NCBI GenBank assembly: GCA_023389055.1
Contig: JAEWFA010000024.1
Coordinates: 62,001-126,000 of the forward strand
DNA: 64,000 nt
Reading direction: 5' to 3'
Source: Pseudomonadota bacterium
GTDB lineage: Bacteria > Pseudomonadota > Gammaproteobacteria > Burkholderiales > Burkholderiaceae_E
Shown: positions 24,780 to 34,111 of the stretch, piece by piece
Layout: each line of letters begins with the position of its first letter
Numbering within the stretch: the stretch's first letter is position 1
Notes under the pieces: generated by a model
The model's database searches: none
Seen by the model: only the letters and a program-made list of their open reading frames with translations
Told to the model about the DNA's origin: nothing
Translations under genes and position numbers: made by a program

Positions 24780-26381
24780 TCAGTCTTGTCGGCCGGGCGA
24801 TGCGAACAGTTCGAGGCGCTCCGACGCAAGCGCCTTGCGATCGATCTTGCCATTGGCGTTGCGCGGAAGCGCGGCATCGACCCAATCGATGCGCTGCGGC
24901 AGCATGAAGGTGGGCAACTCAGCCTTGCAGGCGTCGAGCAGCGCCTTCGAGTCGGGCTGCCTGCCGTGCGCCGGCTTTGCCACCAGCACGATCGCCTGCC
25001 CCAGGGCCGGGTGTTCGACACCGAAGGCAGCGACCTCGGCGGCAAGACCCGAGCGGTAGACGACCTCTTCGATTTCGGTGGGACTCACCCGGTAGCCGGA
25101 GGTCTTGATCATCTCGTCACGGCGGCCGATGAAGTAGAGAAACCCTTCCTCGTCTTTCCGGACGGTATCGCCCGACCACACCGCAAGTTCCGTAAGAACG
25201 AGTTCCCTGCGTTGACCCGGAAGCGCTCGGAAGCGCTCCGCCGTCTTCTCCGGATCGTTCCAGTATCCGAGCGAAACGAGCGCACCCCGATGGACGAGTT
25301 CGCCCGCCTCGCCGGGCGCGCACTCGCTGCCGTCCTCGCGCACGACGAGGATCTCCGCGTTGGGGATCGCCTTGCCCATCGACGTCGGCCGCCTGTCCAC
25401 CTCCTCCGGGGGCAGGTACGTGGAGCGGAACGCCTCGGTGAGGCCGTACATGAGAAAGGGCTTCGCCTTCGGTGCGCGCTTGCGCAATTCAGCCAGGGTG
25501 GCGGTGGGCATCGCCCCACCCGAGTTGGTGAAATAGCGCAGATGCGCCGAGGCGCCCTTCGGCCATTCCAGCGCCGCCAACTGGATCCACAGCGGCGGAA
25601 CCGCGGCCAGCCCGGTGATCTGCTCGCGCTCGAGAATCCGCACCACATCCTGCGGCAGCAGGTAGTTGTGCAGCACCACGGTGGCGCCGACGAGAAACGA
25701 CGTCGTCAACTGCGACAATCCGTAGTCGAACGACAGCGGCAACACCGCGAGGATGCGGTCCGACGGATCGTTCTCCAGATACGCCGAGACGCTGCGTGCG
25801 CCCTCGACGATGTTGCGATGCGAGACGACGACGCCCTTCGGCCTGCCGGTGCTGCCCGACGTGTAGAGGATCGCGGCCATGTCGACGTCGATCGGCCTTC
25901 GAAGCCTTGCCCCATTGCTGCGACCAGCGAGCAGTTCGCCCCAGGAAAGCTGCGCTACAACGCCCTCGTCGCGCTCGAACCGGCCGCTTTCGACCAGGAT
26001 CACGTGCCGAAGATCGGGGCACTCTGACGTGAGCGATCGCAGCGACGCCCACCGGGCAGCGCTGGTGATGAGCACCTCGACATTGCAGTCGCGCGCGATG
26101 TAGGCTGCCTGCGCGGCCTTCAGGAGCGGATTGACCGGGACGAAAACCCGTCCGGCCCGCGCCGTGCCGAAGACTGCGACAACGGTCTCGACGTGCTTCT
26201 CGAGCCAGATCCCGACGCGAGCGTCGGCCGATACCCCGAGCGACGCGAGTGCCAGAGCAAAGTCTTCGATCTGCGCACGCAGACCGTCGTAGTCAATACG
26301 GCGTGTGCCGGCGACCAGTGCGGCGCCGGATTCGGACGCGGCGCGCACCTCGAAAGCGAGGTCTCCCACGAGGTTCGACAT
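24780..26381 (-). CDS. acyl-CoA ligase (AMP-forming), exosortase A-associated
   Basis: A 533-residue adenylate-forming enzyme (TIGR03098-like). The ATP-binding signature LYTSGSTGRPKGVVVSHR is intact, followed by FLMYGLTEAFRSTYLP (A5-type motif), WSGDTVRKDEEGFLYFIGRRD with the hinge aspartate, and the C-terminal catalytic lysine in LPRNANGKIDRKAL. It activates a carboxylic or amino acid and probably loads it on the acyl carrier protein encoded divergently 132 bases away. Together with the PLP decarboxylase and ACP it forms a small cassette typical of exosortase A loci whose product has not been established. Confidence 0.92.
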   Translation of the reverse strand: MSNLVGDLAFEVRAASESGAALVAGTRRIDYDGLRAQIEDFALALASLGVSADARVGIWLEKHVETVVAVFGTARAGRVFVPVNPLLKAAQAAYIARDCNVEVLITSAARWASLRSLTSECPDLRHVILVESGRFERDEGVVAQLSWGELLAGRSNGARLRRPIDVDMAAILYTSGSTGRPKGVVVSHRNIVEGARSVSAYLENDPSDRILAVLPLSFDYGLSQLTTSFLVGATVVLHNYLLPQDVVRILEREQITGLAAVPPLWIQLAALEWPKGASAHLRYFTNSGGAMPTATLAELRKRAPKAKPFLMYGLTEAFRSTYLPPEEVDRRPTSMGKAIPNAEILVVREDGSECAPGEAGELVHRGALVSLGYWNDPEKTAERFRALPGQRRELVLTELAVWSGDTVRKDEEGFLYFIGRRDEMIKTSGYRVSPTEIEEVVYRSGLAAEVAAFGVEHPALGQAIVLVAKPAHGRQPDSKALLDACKAELPTFMLPQRIDWVDAALPRNANGKIDRKALASERLELFASPGRQD

Positions 26382-26513
26382 TCATTCTCCCGGCTCGATT
26401 CGAGATCGCGAGTCTATCGTCATCGAACTCGTCCCCGCGTAAGGTTTGGCACAGTGCGGCCGCGAGCGGCTTGCTACACTGCCTGCTGCCAACCGGTTCC
26501 GACCCACGCTGCC

Positions 26514-26771
26514 ATGGATCTCTCCCAGACGATCTCCCGCATCCTCAGCGCACAGCTGGGGCCTGCCTATCCCCCGGAATCCTTCCGCGCCGACTCCGCA
26601 CTGCTCGGGCAGATCCCCGAACTCGACTCGATGGCAGTGGTGGGCATCCTGGCGGCCATCGAAGATGAAACCGGCATCTCGATCCCCGACGATGAGGTAT
26701 CCGCCGATGCATTCGCCACGTTCGCAGCGCTGGAATCGTTCGTGCGGGAGCAGATCGAAGCGGCGGGCTGA
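26514..26771 (+). CDS. acyl carrier protein, exosortase A-associated
   Basis: An 85-residue carrier protein with the phosphopantetheine attachment serine in IPELDSMAVVGIL (about residue 39), acidic helices, and the typical C-terminal FATFAALESFVREQI. It starts the plus-strand operon that runs to 29520 and is divergent from the AMP-ligase gene, so it probably carries the acyl or aminoacyl group that ligase activates. The ATG at 26514 gives a normal carrier-protein N-terminus. Confidence 0.88.
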   Translation: MDLSQTISRILSAQLGPAYPPESFRADSALLGQIPELDSMAVVGILAAIEDETGISIPDDEVSADAFATFAALESFVREQIEAAG

Positions 26772-26781
26772 GCCGTCAAAG

Positions 26782-27441
26782 ATGTTTGCACCATACGCTG
26801 CCCCCCTCGCCGCCTTCGCGTTGCTCGCAGCCATGATGCAACCAGAGGCGCACGCTCTGCCGGACAAGCCACTTCTCGGGGTGGGAACCTGTGGCGATTT
26901 GCATGCCCGGGCAGGACAGTACGGGCCCTACGACTATCGAAAACACCCGGAAAAGGCGCTCATCGTCGAGCAATTCCACTTCACACCGAAAGTGGAAGCG
27001 CTGTCCCGCGGCGAGAGTACCGCAGTGCTCGGCGCCGATATCGGCTATACGTTGCGAGCGTTTCCGAATCATCCGCGCGCGCTCTACGCATTGACGCGGT
27101 ACAGCCAGCTTCTCGGGGGCGTCTCCAGGGTTCCCGGCGGAAGGTACCCGGTCGAGTGCTACTTCGATCGAGCGCTTCGCTTCGCGCCGGACGACGCTCA
27201 GGTATACGCGCTATACGCCGATTACCTCATCCGGATCGGCCGCAAGGCAGACGCGCGCAAGCAACTGGAAACGGCTGCCACGCTCGAACTCAATCCGCAA
27301 ATCGAATACAACCTCGCTCTCGCCTGGATCAGCCTTGGCGAGAACGAGAAGGCACTCGAGTACGCAAAGCGCGCGTATGCCGGTGGCGTGCAGTTTCCGG
27401 CGCTACGCGAGCAACTCGTCCGCGCCGGTGTCTGGAAGTGA
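26782..27441 (+). CDS. exported TPR-repeat protein
   Basis: A 219-residue protein with a signal peptide (MFAPYAAPLAAFALLAAMM, cleavage probably after AHA near residue 26) and TPR-like helical repeats, clearest in AQVYALYADYLIRIGRKADA and IEYNLALAWISLGENEKALE. There is no lipobox. It lies ten bases after the ACP stop, and its stop overlaps the next GTG start. TPR proteins in exopolysaccharide export systems usually scaffold periplasmic protein contacts; a specific role cannot be assigned. Confidence 0.75.
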   Translation: MFAPYAAPLAAFALLAAMMQPEAHALPDKPLLGVGTCGDLHARAGQYGPYDYRKHPEKALIVEQFHFTPKVEALSRGESTAVLGADIGYTLRAFPNHPRALYALTRYSQLLGGVSRVPGGRYPVECYFDRALRFAPDDAQVYALYADYLIRIGRKADARKQLETAATLELNPQIEYNLALAWISLGENEKALEYAKRAYAGGVQFPALREQLVRAGVWK

Positions 27442-28217
27442 GAGGCTCCGTTCCGGGCGCGCTCTCTGGGTGGCGCGGAAACCTGCGGGAGATGGGCGTC
27501 GCAGGATGGTGCAGCTACAAGCTCGATCGGCTCCTCGCGAAGGCATCGCGAGGCCGGATGCGCCTGTGGGTCCTGTGCTTGTACCTGCAACCAGTTCCCT
27601 CGCGGCCCCTGCTCACGTCTCAACGACAGACGACTTTGCGATTCGGGATCGTCACGGCTGCCGAGATTTCCGCAAGCGAGTTCAAACGACCGAAAGCTGC
27701 AATCGACTCCCGCTTCGAACGCGGCAGCGTCTGCGTCGTCGGGCGGAGTGATAAGGGCATCGCCGGCTACCTGTGGCTGCATTTCGGCCGCTTCCGGGAG
27801 CGGATGTTCGCCTGCGACTTTGAAGCACTCCCGGCAAATCGCACATGCTGGGACTACGACCTCGAAATCGCAGCGCAATACCGACTTGGACGGACATTTG
27901 CGCGCCTCTGGGACGAGGCGTTCCGCGTGCTTCGTGAACGCGGCATCGCGCACACGGCGAGTTGGATCCATTGCTCGAATCTCGCCTCTCGTCGCTCGCA
28001 CGAACGGATGGGGGCGACACAGGCAGGCTGGCTGATCCTGCTCGACGTATTCGGGTTCAAGATGGCGCTTGCGTCGAGCCGTCCGTTCCTGCGCTTCGCC
28101 GGCCCTGGCAATCGTATCTACATCCCAGTGCAGGCGCCGCTCGGGGGCTCCCGCTCGAAAGTGCGGCTCGGCACCACCAGCGACACCGGTGCTGCCGCTG
28201 GGTCCGACTGCCGATGA
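27438..28217 (+). CDS. GNAT-like acyltransferase
   Basis: A protein of about 259 residues starting at GTG 27438, which overlaps the preceding stop (GTGA); ATG 27492 is an alternative. The central region looks like a GNAT fold: IAGYLWLHFG as the strand before the acyl-CoA site, YDLEIAAQYRLGRTFARLW as the pyrophosphate-binding loop and helix, and SNLASRRSHERMGA as the C-terminal acetyltransferase motif. It is a possible N-acyltransferase that could take the acyl group from the neighbouring ACP. The assignment is by motif shape only; a FemAB-like relative is also possible. Confidence 0.6.
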   Translation: MRGSVPGALSGWRGNLREMGVAGWCSYKLDRLLAKASRGRMRLWVLCLYLQPVPSRPLLTSQRQTTLRFGIVTAAEISASEFKRPKAAIDSRFERGSVCVVGRSDKGIAGYLWLHFGRFRERMFACDFEALPANRTCWDYDLEIAAQYRLGRTFARLWDEAFRVLRERGIAHTASWIHCSNLASRRSHERMGATQAGWLILLDVFGFKMALASSRPFLRFAGPGNRIYIPVQAPLGGSRSKVRLGTTSDTGAAAGSDCR

Positions 28218-28230
28218 AATTTCGCAGCCT

Positions 28231-29520
28231 GTGCGCACCGTCCTGCTGATTGCGTTCCACTTTCCTCCGCTCCAGGGCAGCAGCGGATTGCAGCGGACAC
28301 TTCGTTTCGCGCAGTACCTGCCCGAGTTCGGATGGAAGCCGATCGTCCTGACGGTTGGTGCACCGATGATCGGACGCGCCTCGCCCGGTACGGCAAGAGA
28401 CTCACCGGAATGCGAAGTGGTGCGCGCTCCTTGCCTCGACGTGGCACGTCACGTGGCCGTCCGAGGACACTATCCACGTTTTCTCGCGCTGCCCGATCGA
28501 TGGGCGAGCTGGCAGTTTGCAGCCGTGCCGATCGGAAAGCGCCTCGTGCGCGAACGTCGGGTCGACGCAGTATGGAGCACATATCCGATTGCGACGGCAC
28601 ACCTTATCGGGGCGAAGATCGCACGCAGCACCAGAGTGCCGTGGATCGCCGACTTTCGCGACCCCATGGCGCAGGACGGCTATCCGCCCGAGCCGCGTCA
28701 GAAGCGTTCTTTTGAGCGCGTCGAGACAATTGTCGCCAGGCATGCGGCGCGACTCGTCTTCGTGACGCCGTCGACTCAGAGGCTCTACCGCGAGCGCTTC
28801 CCCGAGAAGCGGCCTGAGCACTTTCTCCTGCTCGAAAATGGATACGACGACGGTGCTTTCGAGCGCGTCGTCGACACGGCCCTCCCTCGAAATCCGACGC
28901 CGCTGCTGCTGCACAGCGGCATCGTCTACCCGCAGGAGCGAGATCCGGAGGCGCTGTTCACCGCGCTCGGGCGACTCGCCCGAACGGGATCGATCCGGAC
29001 GGGCGACTTCCTGTTGCGCTTTCGTGCGCCGGTGCACTCGGAACTCCTGCGAACGCTCGCAGAGCAGCATGGCGTCACTTCTCTCGTCGACATCTGCCCG
29101 CGCATTCCGTACGAGGACGCCTTGCGCGAAATGGTTCAGGCCGACGCGCTCGTCCTGATGCAGGGCACGAACTGCAACGAGCAGATACCGGCGAAACTGT
29201 ACGAGTACCTGCGGGCGCAGAAGCCGATCCTGCCTTTGAGCGATCCGGTAGGCGACACCGGAGCAACGCTCGCCGCGATGGGCTATCCGCTCGTGACAAA
29301 GCTCGAATCGGTAGAGCAGATCATGACGAACCTACCGCTCTTTCTCGACGCACTGCGCAACGACCGTCTGCCGGTTGCATCATCGGACGAAGTCGCCCGC
29401 TACTCGCGTCGCACTCTCACAGGACGCTTTGCCGACATCCTCGTAAGCACGCTCGAGCATTCAACGCAGCACGAATGCTCGTCGCGGTCGGGTGGCCCAT
29501 GCGGTCAGGTCACTCCGTAG
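28231..29520 (+). CDS. glycosyltransferase (GT4-like)
   Basis: About 429 residues beginning with RTVLLIAFHFPPLQGSSGLQ, the N-terminal strand and glycine loop of GT-B enzymes. VWSTYPIATAHLIGAKIA and WIADFRDPMAQDGYPP follow, and the C-terminal part has IPAKLYEYLRAQKPILPLS in place of the usual E-x7-E helix. This pattern (DFRDPW-type and KLYEYL-type) is common in GT4 enzymes of polysaccharide loci. The start is GTG at 28231, 14 bases after the previous stop, with no clear ribosome-binding site. The 3' end overlaps the convergent propeller gene by 11 bases. Confidence 0.75.
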   Translation: MRTVLLIAFHFPPLQGSSGLQRTLRFAQYLPEFGWKPIVLTVGAPMIGRASPGTARDSPECEVVRAPCLDVARHVAVRGHYPRFLALPDRWASWQFAAVPIGKRLVRERRVDAVWSTYPIATAHLIGAKIARSTRVPWIADFRDPMAQDGYPPEPRQKRSFERVETIVARHAARLVFVTPSTQRLYRERFPEKRPEHFLLLENGYDDGAFERVVDTALPRNPTPLLLHSGIVYPQERDPEALFTALGRLARTGSIRTGDFLLRFRAPVHSELLRTLAEQHGVTSLVDICPRIPYEDALREMVQADALVLMQGTNCNEQIPAKLYEYLRAQKPILPLSDPVGDTGATLAAMGYPLVTKLESVEQIMTNLPLFLDALRNDRLPVASSDEVARYSRRTLTGRFADILVSTLEHSTQHECSSRSGGPCGQVTP

Positions 29521-30778
29521 CAAGGAACCAGATTCCCGATCGATACGCGGGATAGAACGCGTAGCCCCCGAGAGCGGGTAGCCACTGCCAGCGCGTCTGC
29601 ACCCCAGTGACTGCATCCGGTACCCCCGCCCCACCCGTCGTTTCCACGATACTCACCTCAAACGTCTCGGGGTCGATCGCATGAACCTTGCCGCCGTCTC
29701 TCGTTTTCAACAGAAAGCGACGGCTGGGCACGTCGTACCACGCGAAGTTGTAGTGCGGCTTCACGATCTCGTCGGCATCCTCCCCGCTGAAGCGAATCTC
29801 GCGAAGCTCATTGGCGCGAATATCGTACAAGAAGCCACCGTCGGGTCGGTGATAGGCGTCGCCGAAGAATACGACGGTCTTTCGATCGATATCGACCGCA
29901 CATCCTCTCGCAAAAACCGCAGAGGAGTTGTTCGGCCACCTCGACAACAATTCGTACTCGCCGGTGCTGGGGTCGAACCGCCGGAGTTCTCTCGGAGCGG
30001 CAACATAAACCTGATCAGTGGACGGATCGAGGCAGATCGCCCGTGCAGTAACGCTCTTCCGCGACCCCGGAACGACGTCGGGCCACGTGCCCGCCGGTTG
30101 CCAATCGTCGTTCCTCAATGAAAAGGCGTCGGTCTTCCAATTGGCCAGACCGCCGCTACCCCACAAGGAACCGGCAGCGAACTTGAACACGGCGTTGCGG
30201 CTGGGAAGAAACTGCAGTGAGTAATAGGTATGCGTGGATGCCGGGCGACCGTCCAGGTAATAGTCGTGCACGTCGTCGCGGGTCATCGACTTGACGATAT
30301 ATTCCGGGGCAGTCGGCTGGCGCAGGATCCTCCACCGTGGCTCGTCTTCGGACAGGTTGATTTCGCAGACCTCGTTGCCCGCGTAGTCCGCATGTCCACC
30401 GTTTGCCGCCGTGTACAAGCGATTCGTGTAACGGTCCGCGGCCATGCCGTTCCATGCGCCGATTCGCGTTCCCGGATTCCCGGGAACGCGAATTTCCAAA
30501 GGCGCCTCGGCGAGAGACGTTCCTGGAATGTTATGCCAGTGGAACGGCTCGATGGAACGGCGCCAGACCGGCCACTCGGAGCGCTTTGCCGCATGTTTCG
30601 GCGTCGCTTTTAGTGCGTTGCCGTCGTACGGTTCGACGATCCCGTTCGGCGCTTGCGCGTCGGCCGCGACCGAAGACGAGTGCCCGACTGCAAACGCCGC
30701 GACGCAGGATGCAACACAGCGTACGAATACCCAGCCGAGTAGTCTCCGTGATGAAAGCTGCAATCGGCCGCGAGCCAT
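29510..30778 (-). CDS. exported kelch/propeller-like protein
   Basis: A 422-residue protein with a signal sequence (LLGWVFVRCVASCVAAFAVG, cleavage probably near AADA) and repeated blades such as WNGMAADRYTNRLYTAANGG, QVYVAAPRELRRFDPSTGEY and RRFLLKTRDGGKVHAIDPET, indicating a beta-propeller. The ATG at 30778 has GAGGTG six bases upstream. It shares the motif GGHADYAGNEV with GGHANYRGNEV in the larger lipoprotein encoded 22 bases upstream, so the two are paralogues in one operon. It is probably periplasmic or cell-surface and may bind the polysaccharide; no catalytic residues are evident. Confidence 0.65.
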   Translation of the reverse strand: MARGRLQLSSRRLLGWVFVRCVASCVAAFAVGHSSSVAADAQAPNGIVEPYDGNALKATPKHAAKRSEWPVWRRSIEPFHWHNIPGTSLAEAPLEIRVPGNPGTRIGAWNGMAADRYTNRLYTAANGGHADYAGNEVCEINLSEDEPRWRILRQPTAPEYIVKSMTRDDVHDYYLDGRPASTHTYYSLQFLPSRNAVFKFAAGSLWGSGGLANWKTDAFSLRNDDWQPAGTWPDVVPGSRKSVTARAICLDPSTDQVYVAAPRELRRFDPSTGEYELLSRWPNNSSAVFARGCAVDIDRKTVVFFGDAYHRPDGGFLYDIRANELREIRFSGEDADEIVKPHYNFAWYDVPSRRFLLKTRDGGKVHAIDPETFEVSIVETTGGAGVPDAVTGVQTRWQWLPALGGYAFYPAYRSGIWFLATE

Positions 30779-30800
30779 GATCGACACCTCGTTCCTTGAA

Positions 30801-33800
30801 TCACCGATAGCGGATACTCAACTTGGGCCGAAAATGCGGATCGGTGTTGTATTCGCTGGTATAGAAGCGCTTCAGCGCCGAGACGTAACCGCTCACCGGC
30901 ACGAGTCGCCAGCCAAAATTGCCTGCTCCGTTGCTCATACGCTGTACGCCGTCGGTGAGGTCGAACTCGAGCCATTGCCCACTAGCGAAAGCGACCGATC
31001 CGGTTGCATCGGCGGCGGCGTCATAATCCGAACCCACCCCATTCGCGCCAGCTGCGGCCCAGGCGCCGGAAACACCGGTCTGCGTCCAGTTCGCCGTTGT
31101 CTCCTGCCAGGGCTTCAGTACGCGATGCAGTGCATACGTCATGTCGTATGCACTGTACTTGTACAGCGACAAAGTGGCCGACTCGATAGTCGCTCCATTC
31201 GGTACCGGTCCGCCCTCCGACTGGAAGATCGCGAACCGGATGAGGCTGGTGTATTGAGTCCTCTGGTCCTGGAGTCGATCACTTGCGCCGAATGCCAGCG
31301 ATGGGTGCCAGGAAGACAAGTACGTTTCGGATGCGAGCGCGTAGTTGTTCAAACCCTTCTGCAAGACAACCTCGGCGCTCGTACCGCCGCCCCCATCGCC
31401 GGTCGCACGTACTGTTACGGTGATGGTCGCCGAAGTCGTCTCGGCACCAAGGTCGTCGGTAGCGACCGCCGCAAGAACATGCGTGCCCACAGGTGGGTTG
31501 GTCCAGTCGATGGAATACGGCGACCCGTTCGACGTTCCCAGGCTGACTCCGTTCGCGAAGAACTCCACCTCTGCGACGTACCCATCCGCATCGGAAGCCG
31601 ACGCGCTCAACAATATCGGAGCGCCGGCCAGGTACTCGGCTCCGGAATGGGGCGCAACGAGGGCAACGTCCGGCCGAAAATTCGAAGGCGTTCCACCACC
31701 GCCACCGCCGTCGCCACCGCCTTCATCGCCACCGTCCGACCCTTGCCACCCGACTGGCTTGTAGACCCAGACGTTGCCCGCTACCGAATCCTGCAACGCA
31801 ATGAACGCATCGAGATCACGCGCGTACTTCCACTTGCCCAGCACCCCGGTTCCAACCGCACCGTTGGGTACGGGTCCTTGGGGCATGGCCGCCTTTCGGA
31901 TTGTCCAACCGACGGCGGACAACGATGCGGGCGGCTGGAGCATCCAGACGGTTCCGCCGCCGCACCACAGCGCATACTTCCCGCGCTTCAAATCGAAGTC
32001 GAGCCCACATTTGCGCATTTCGAATCCGCTGGAAGTCAGCAACGCTGCGAATTCGCCGGTAGGGTCGTCGGGGACCAGTCGGACGTCGTCGTTCTTCGGC
32101 CCGGCCCTGTTCAAATCCCAAAATACGAAGGGCGTCGTATTTGTTGCGACGCGAACGAAGGACTTGCCGACCGGATCGTATCCACACGCGGTTTGAGATC
32201 CCGGACCGCCCCAGTAGCGCCCGACGATCTCCCAAGTATCGAGTGACCGATTCGCAAGGTCCTGAATGCGGTAACGATAGAGAGTCGATGTCTTTACGTA
32301 CATGTAGACGACATCCTTTCCGTCCTCTTCTGCATACGCTGTGCAGCCGTCGGTAAAGACATTCGTCTTTGGTTTCGATGCATTGAGCCAGTTCTCGCGA
32401 TTGACCCACATGTTCCCGCCCACGATCTCCATGTGGGGACCCGTGCGCTGGACGTGGGAACCCGTGGTGCCGCCGACGCGATCGGGATGCGCGAGATTCG
32501 GATCGAAGAGATAGGGGCCCGTAATGCGTTTTGCAGTCCCTGCATCGTTTGCGCGGAGATAGTGCCCACCGTTTGAGTCGGCCGCTCCCCCGAGAACGAG
32601 CATTCGGTCGAGAATCGGCAGGAAGATGTTGTTGTCGTACGTATGCGCAGACGCAGGTGCGTTGTCCGCGCCATCGATCGCATTCCAGTTGCCGAGGTTG
32701 TCCTGCACCGATTCGCTCGGCAACGAGGCCCGCTCCCAGAGCTGCGTCGAGCCGCGCCACAGATACACCTCGTTTCCACGATAGTTGGCGTGTCCACCCC
32801 CATAGATCAGCAGGTTTCCGCGGTTGCTGTCCCAGGCGAACGAACTCCACGCACCGATGATCAGGGAAGGCGACGGAAGCGTTTTTGCCATCATGGGACG
32901 AAGCTCGCCCGGTACCCAGACACTCGAATACTCATTCCGATTGACCTGCTTCCAGCTGCCCTCCGGCATTGCCGCAACGATGGCCGAAAGCGACGTGGCG
33001 GATTCGCTCTTGCCGACGATCGCGGACGATGCTTCGCTCAAAGACTTGGGTACGAAAGGCGCGGCCAACGACGCCGGCTCCGACGCCTCGATGATTTGGA
33101 GTGTGACCTCGGAAGCGGTGCGCAAGCCCGAGGCGTCGCTGACTTCGACCGAAAAGGCGTAGCTTCCGGTAAAGGCCGGACGGCCGGTCAATGCGCCGCT
33201 CGAATCCAGGACGAGTCCAGGGGGCAGCGATGCGGCATCGACCAGACGGTACGTGTACGGAGGAACGCCGTTTCGCGGACGAAGTTGCTCCTCATACTGC
33301 TGATCGACCTGGGCAATGGGGAGCTGATCCGGATCCAGTGCCATTTCGGGCCGTTCCTGCCCGAGATAGAAAGCACGTACCGCGTCGAGCAGCATCGGCT
33401 TTCCGTCGACCTGTTCGAAGGTGATCGCGCTGGCGCCCCTGTCCAACTTGTACACGCCAAGCGAGTTCCATTGCCCGCCCAAGATACTCTGATCGATCGG
33501 AAACGCGTGCACCCCTTCTGCGTGCTCGATCCGCACGCGCGCGGCGCTCCCGTCCCCACCAGTCTGGGGCCACCATGCAAAGAGTTCGTAGAACCCCGGC
33601 TCCATGGTGCCCAGATCGAAGCGGGCGCTGGCAGCGTCACCCGCGAGAGCACGAAGGCCGGTCGAACTCTTGGCCAGATAACCCGCAAAAGCGTGGAAAG
33701 TCCCCTTCCGCTCGACTGACGCAGCATCGTTGTGAAGGATCTGGTTAGTCGATTTCTCCAGCGCCGCAGACGATCCGTTATCACTGCTCGAACCGCCACA

Positions 33801-33893
33801 GGCGGCGAGTACAGCAGCGAATGCCGACGCCGCAGCCAGCCGAAGAAGACGTATCCCGGTACTCGTCGACCCGCTTCCCAGTCCGCCGCTCAT
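30801..33893 (-). CDS. large surface lipoprotein: Ig-like, kelch/propeller, Ig-like and DNRLRE domains
   Basis: A 1030-residue protein with a lipoprotein signal (LRLAAASAFAAVLAACGGSS; lipobox LAAC). In order: a DUF-like N-terminal domain with GTFHAFAGYLA and FYELFAWWPQTG; a putative-Ig (He_PIG-type) domain with GVPPYTYRLV and LPPGLVLDSSGALTGRP; a propeller domain with WDSNRGNLLIYGGGHANYRG and TPFVFWDLNRAG; a Gly-Gly-Asp linker; a bacterial Ig domain with ASDADGYVAEVEFFANG; and a C-terminal DNRLRE/CBM96-like domain with NYALASETYLSSWHP and WQETTANWTQTG. ATG 33893 has GGGAGG seven bases upstream. It is a likely outer-membrane carbohydrate-binding protein. Confidence 0.8.
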   Translation of the reverse strand: MSGGLGSGSTSTGIRLLRLAAASAFAAVLAACGGSSSDNGSSAALEKSTNQILHNDAASVERKGTFHAFAGYLAKSSTGLRALAGDAASARFDLGTMEPGFYELFAWWPQTGGDGSAARVRIEHAEGVHAFPIDQSILGGQWNSLGVYKLDRGASAITFEQVDGKPMLLDAVRAFYLGQERPEMALDPDQLPIAQVDQQYEEQLRPRNGVPPYTYRLVDAASLPPGLVLDSSGALTGRPAFTGSYAFSVEVSDASGLRTASEVTLQIIEASEPASLAAPFVPKSLSEASSAIVGKSESATSLSAIVAAMPEGSWKQVNRNEYSSVWVPGELRPMMAKTLPSPSLIIGAWSSFAWDSNRGNLLIYGGGHANYRGNEVYLWRGSTQLWERASLPSESVQDNLGNWNAIDGADNAPASAHTYDNNIFLPILDRMLVLGGAADSNGGHYLRANDAGTAKRITGPYLFDPNLAHPDRVGGTTGSHVQRTGPHMEIVGGNMWVNRENWLNASKPKTNVFTDGCTAYAEEDGKDVVYMYVKTSTLYRYRIQDLANRSLDTWEIVGRYWGGPGSQTACGYDPVGKSFVRVATNTTPFVFWDLNRAGPKNDDVRLVPDDPTGEFAALLTSSGFEMRKCGLDFDLKRGKYALWCGGGTVWMLQPPASLSAVGWTIRKAAMPQGPVPNGAVGTGVLGKWKYARDLDAFIALQDSVAGNVWVYKPVGWQGSDGGDEGGGDGGGGGGTPSNFRPDVALVAPHSGAEYLAGAPILLSASASDADGYVAEVEFFANGVSLGTSNGSPYSIDWTNPPVGTHVLAAVATDDLGAETTSATITVTVRATGDGGGGTSAEVVLQKGLNNYALASETYLSSWHPSLAFGASDRLQDQRTQYTSLIRFAIFQSEGGPVPNGATIESATLSLYKYSAYDMTYALHRVLKPWQETTANWTQTGVSGAWAAAGANGVGSDYDAAADATGSVAFASGQWLEFDLTDGVQRMSNGAGNFGWRLVPVSGYVSALKRFYTSEYNTDPHFRPKLSIRYR

Positions 33894-34111
33894 AGCCAAC
33901 CTCCCCTCGCTTTTTCTTTCGCGCCTTCCCAATGACCCGCGATCGATTGTTTGCCTCGGCACCTTGGAGATCGTAGCGGCGACACGCGCGCAATCCAAGC
34001 ATCGGCATCACGGGACGCCGCATTCAGCGCCGGCACCGTCGCAACCCTCCGTTGGGAGAGATCGCCCCAACTCCGGCATTGCGCTCCCAGATGCGACCTG
34101 GTTGACTACCA

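Noticed and set aside
26444..26460. Possible sigma-54 promoter (TTGGCACAGTGCGGCC) before the ACP gene
   Set aside because: The -24 half fits, but the -12 position reads GGCC instead of TTGC at the required spacing.
30801..33893. The large lipoprotein as an exosortase substrate
   Set aside because: It has a lipobox and ends in a DNRLRE-like domain (LSIRYR) without a PEP motif or C-terminal membrane segment.
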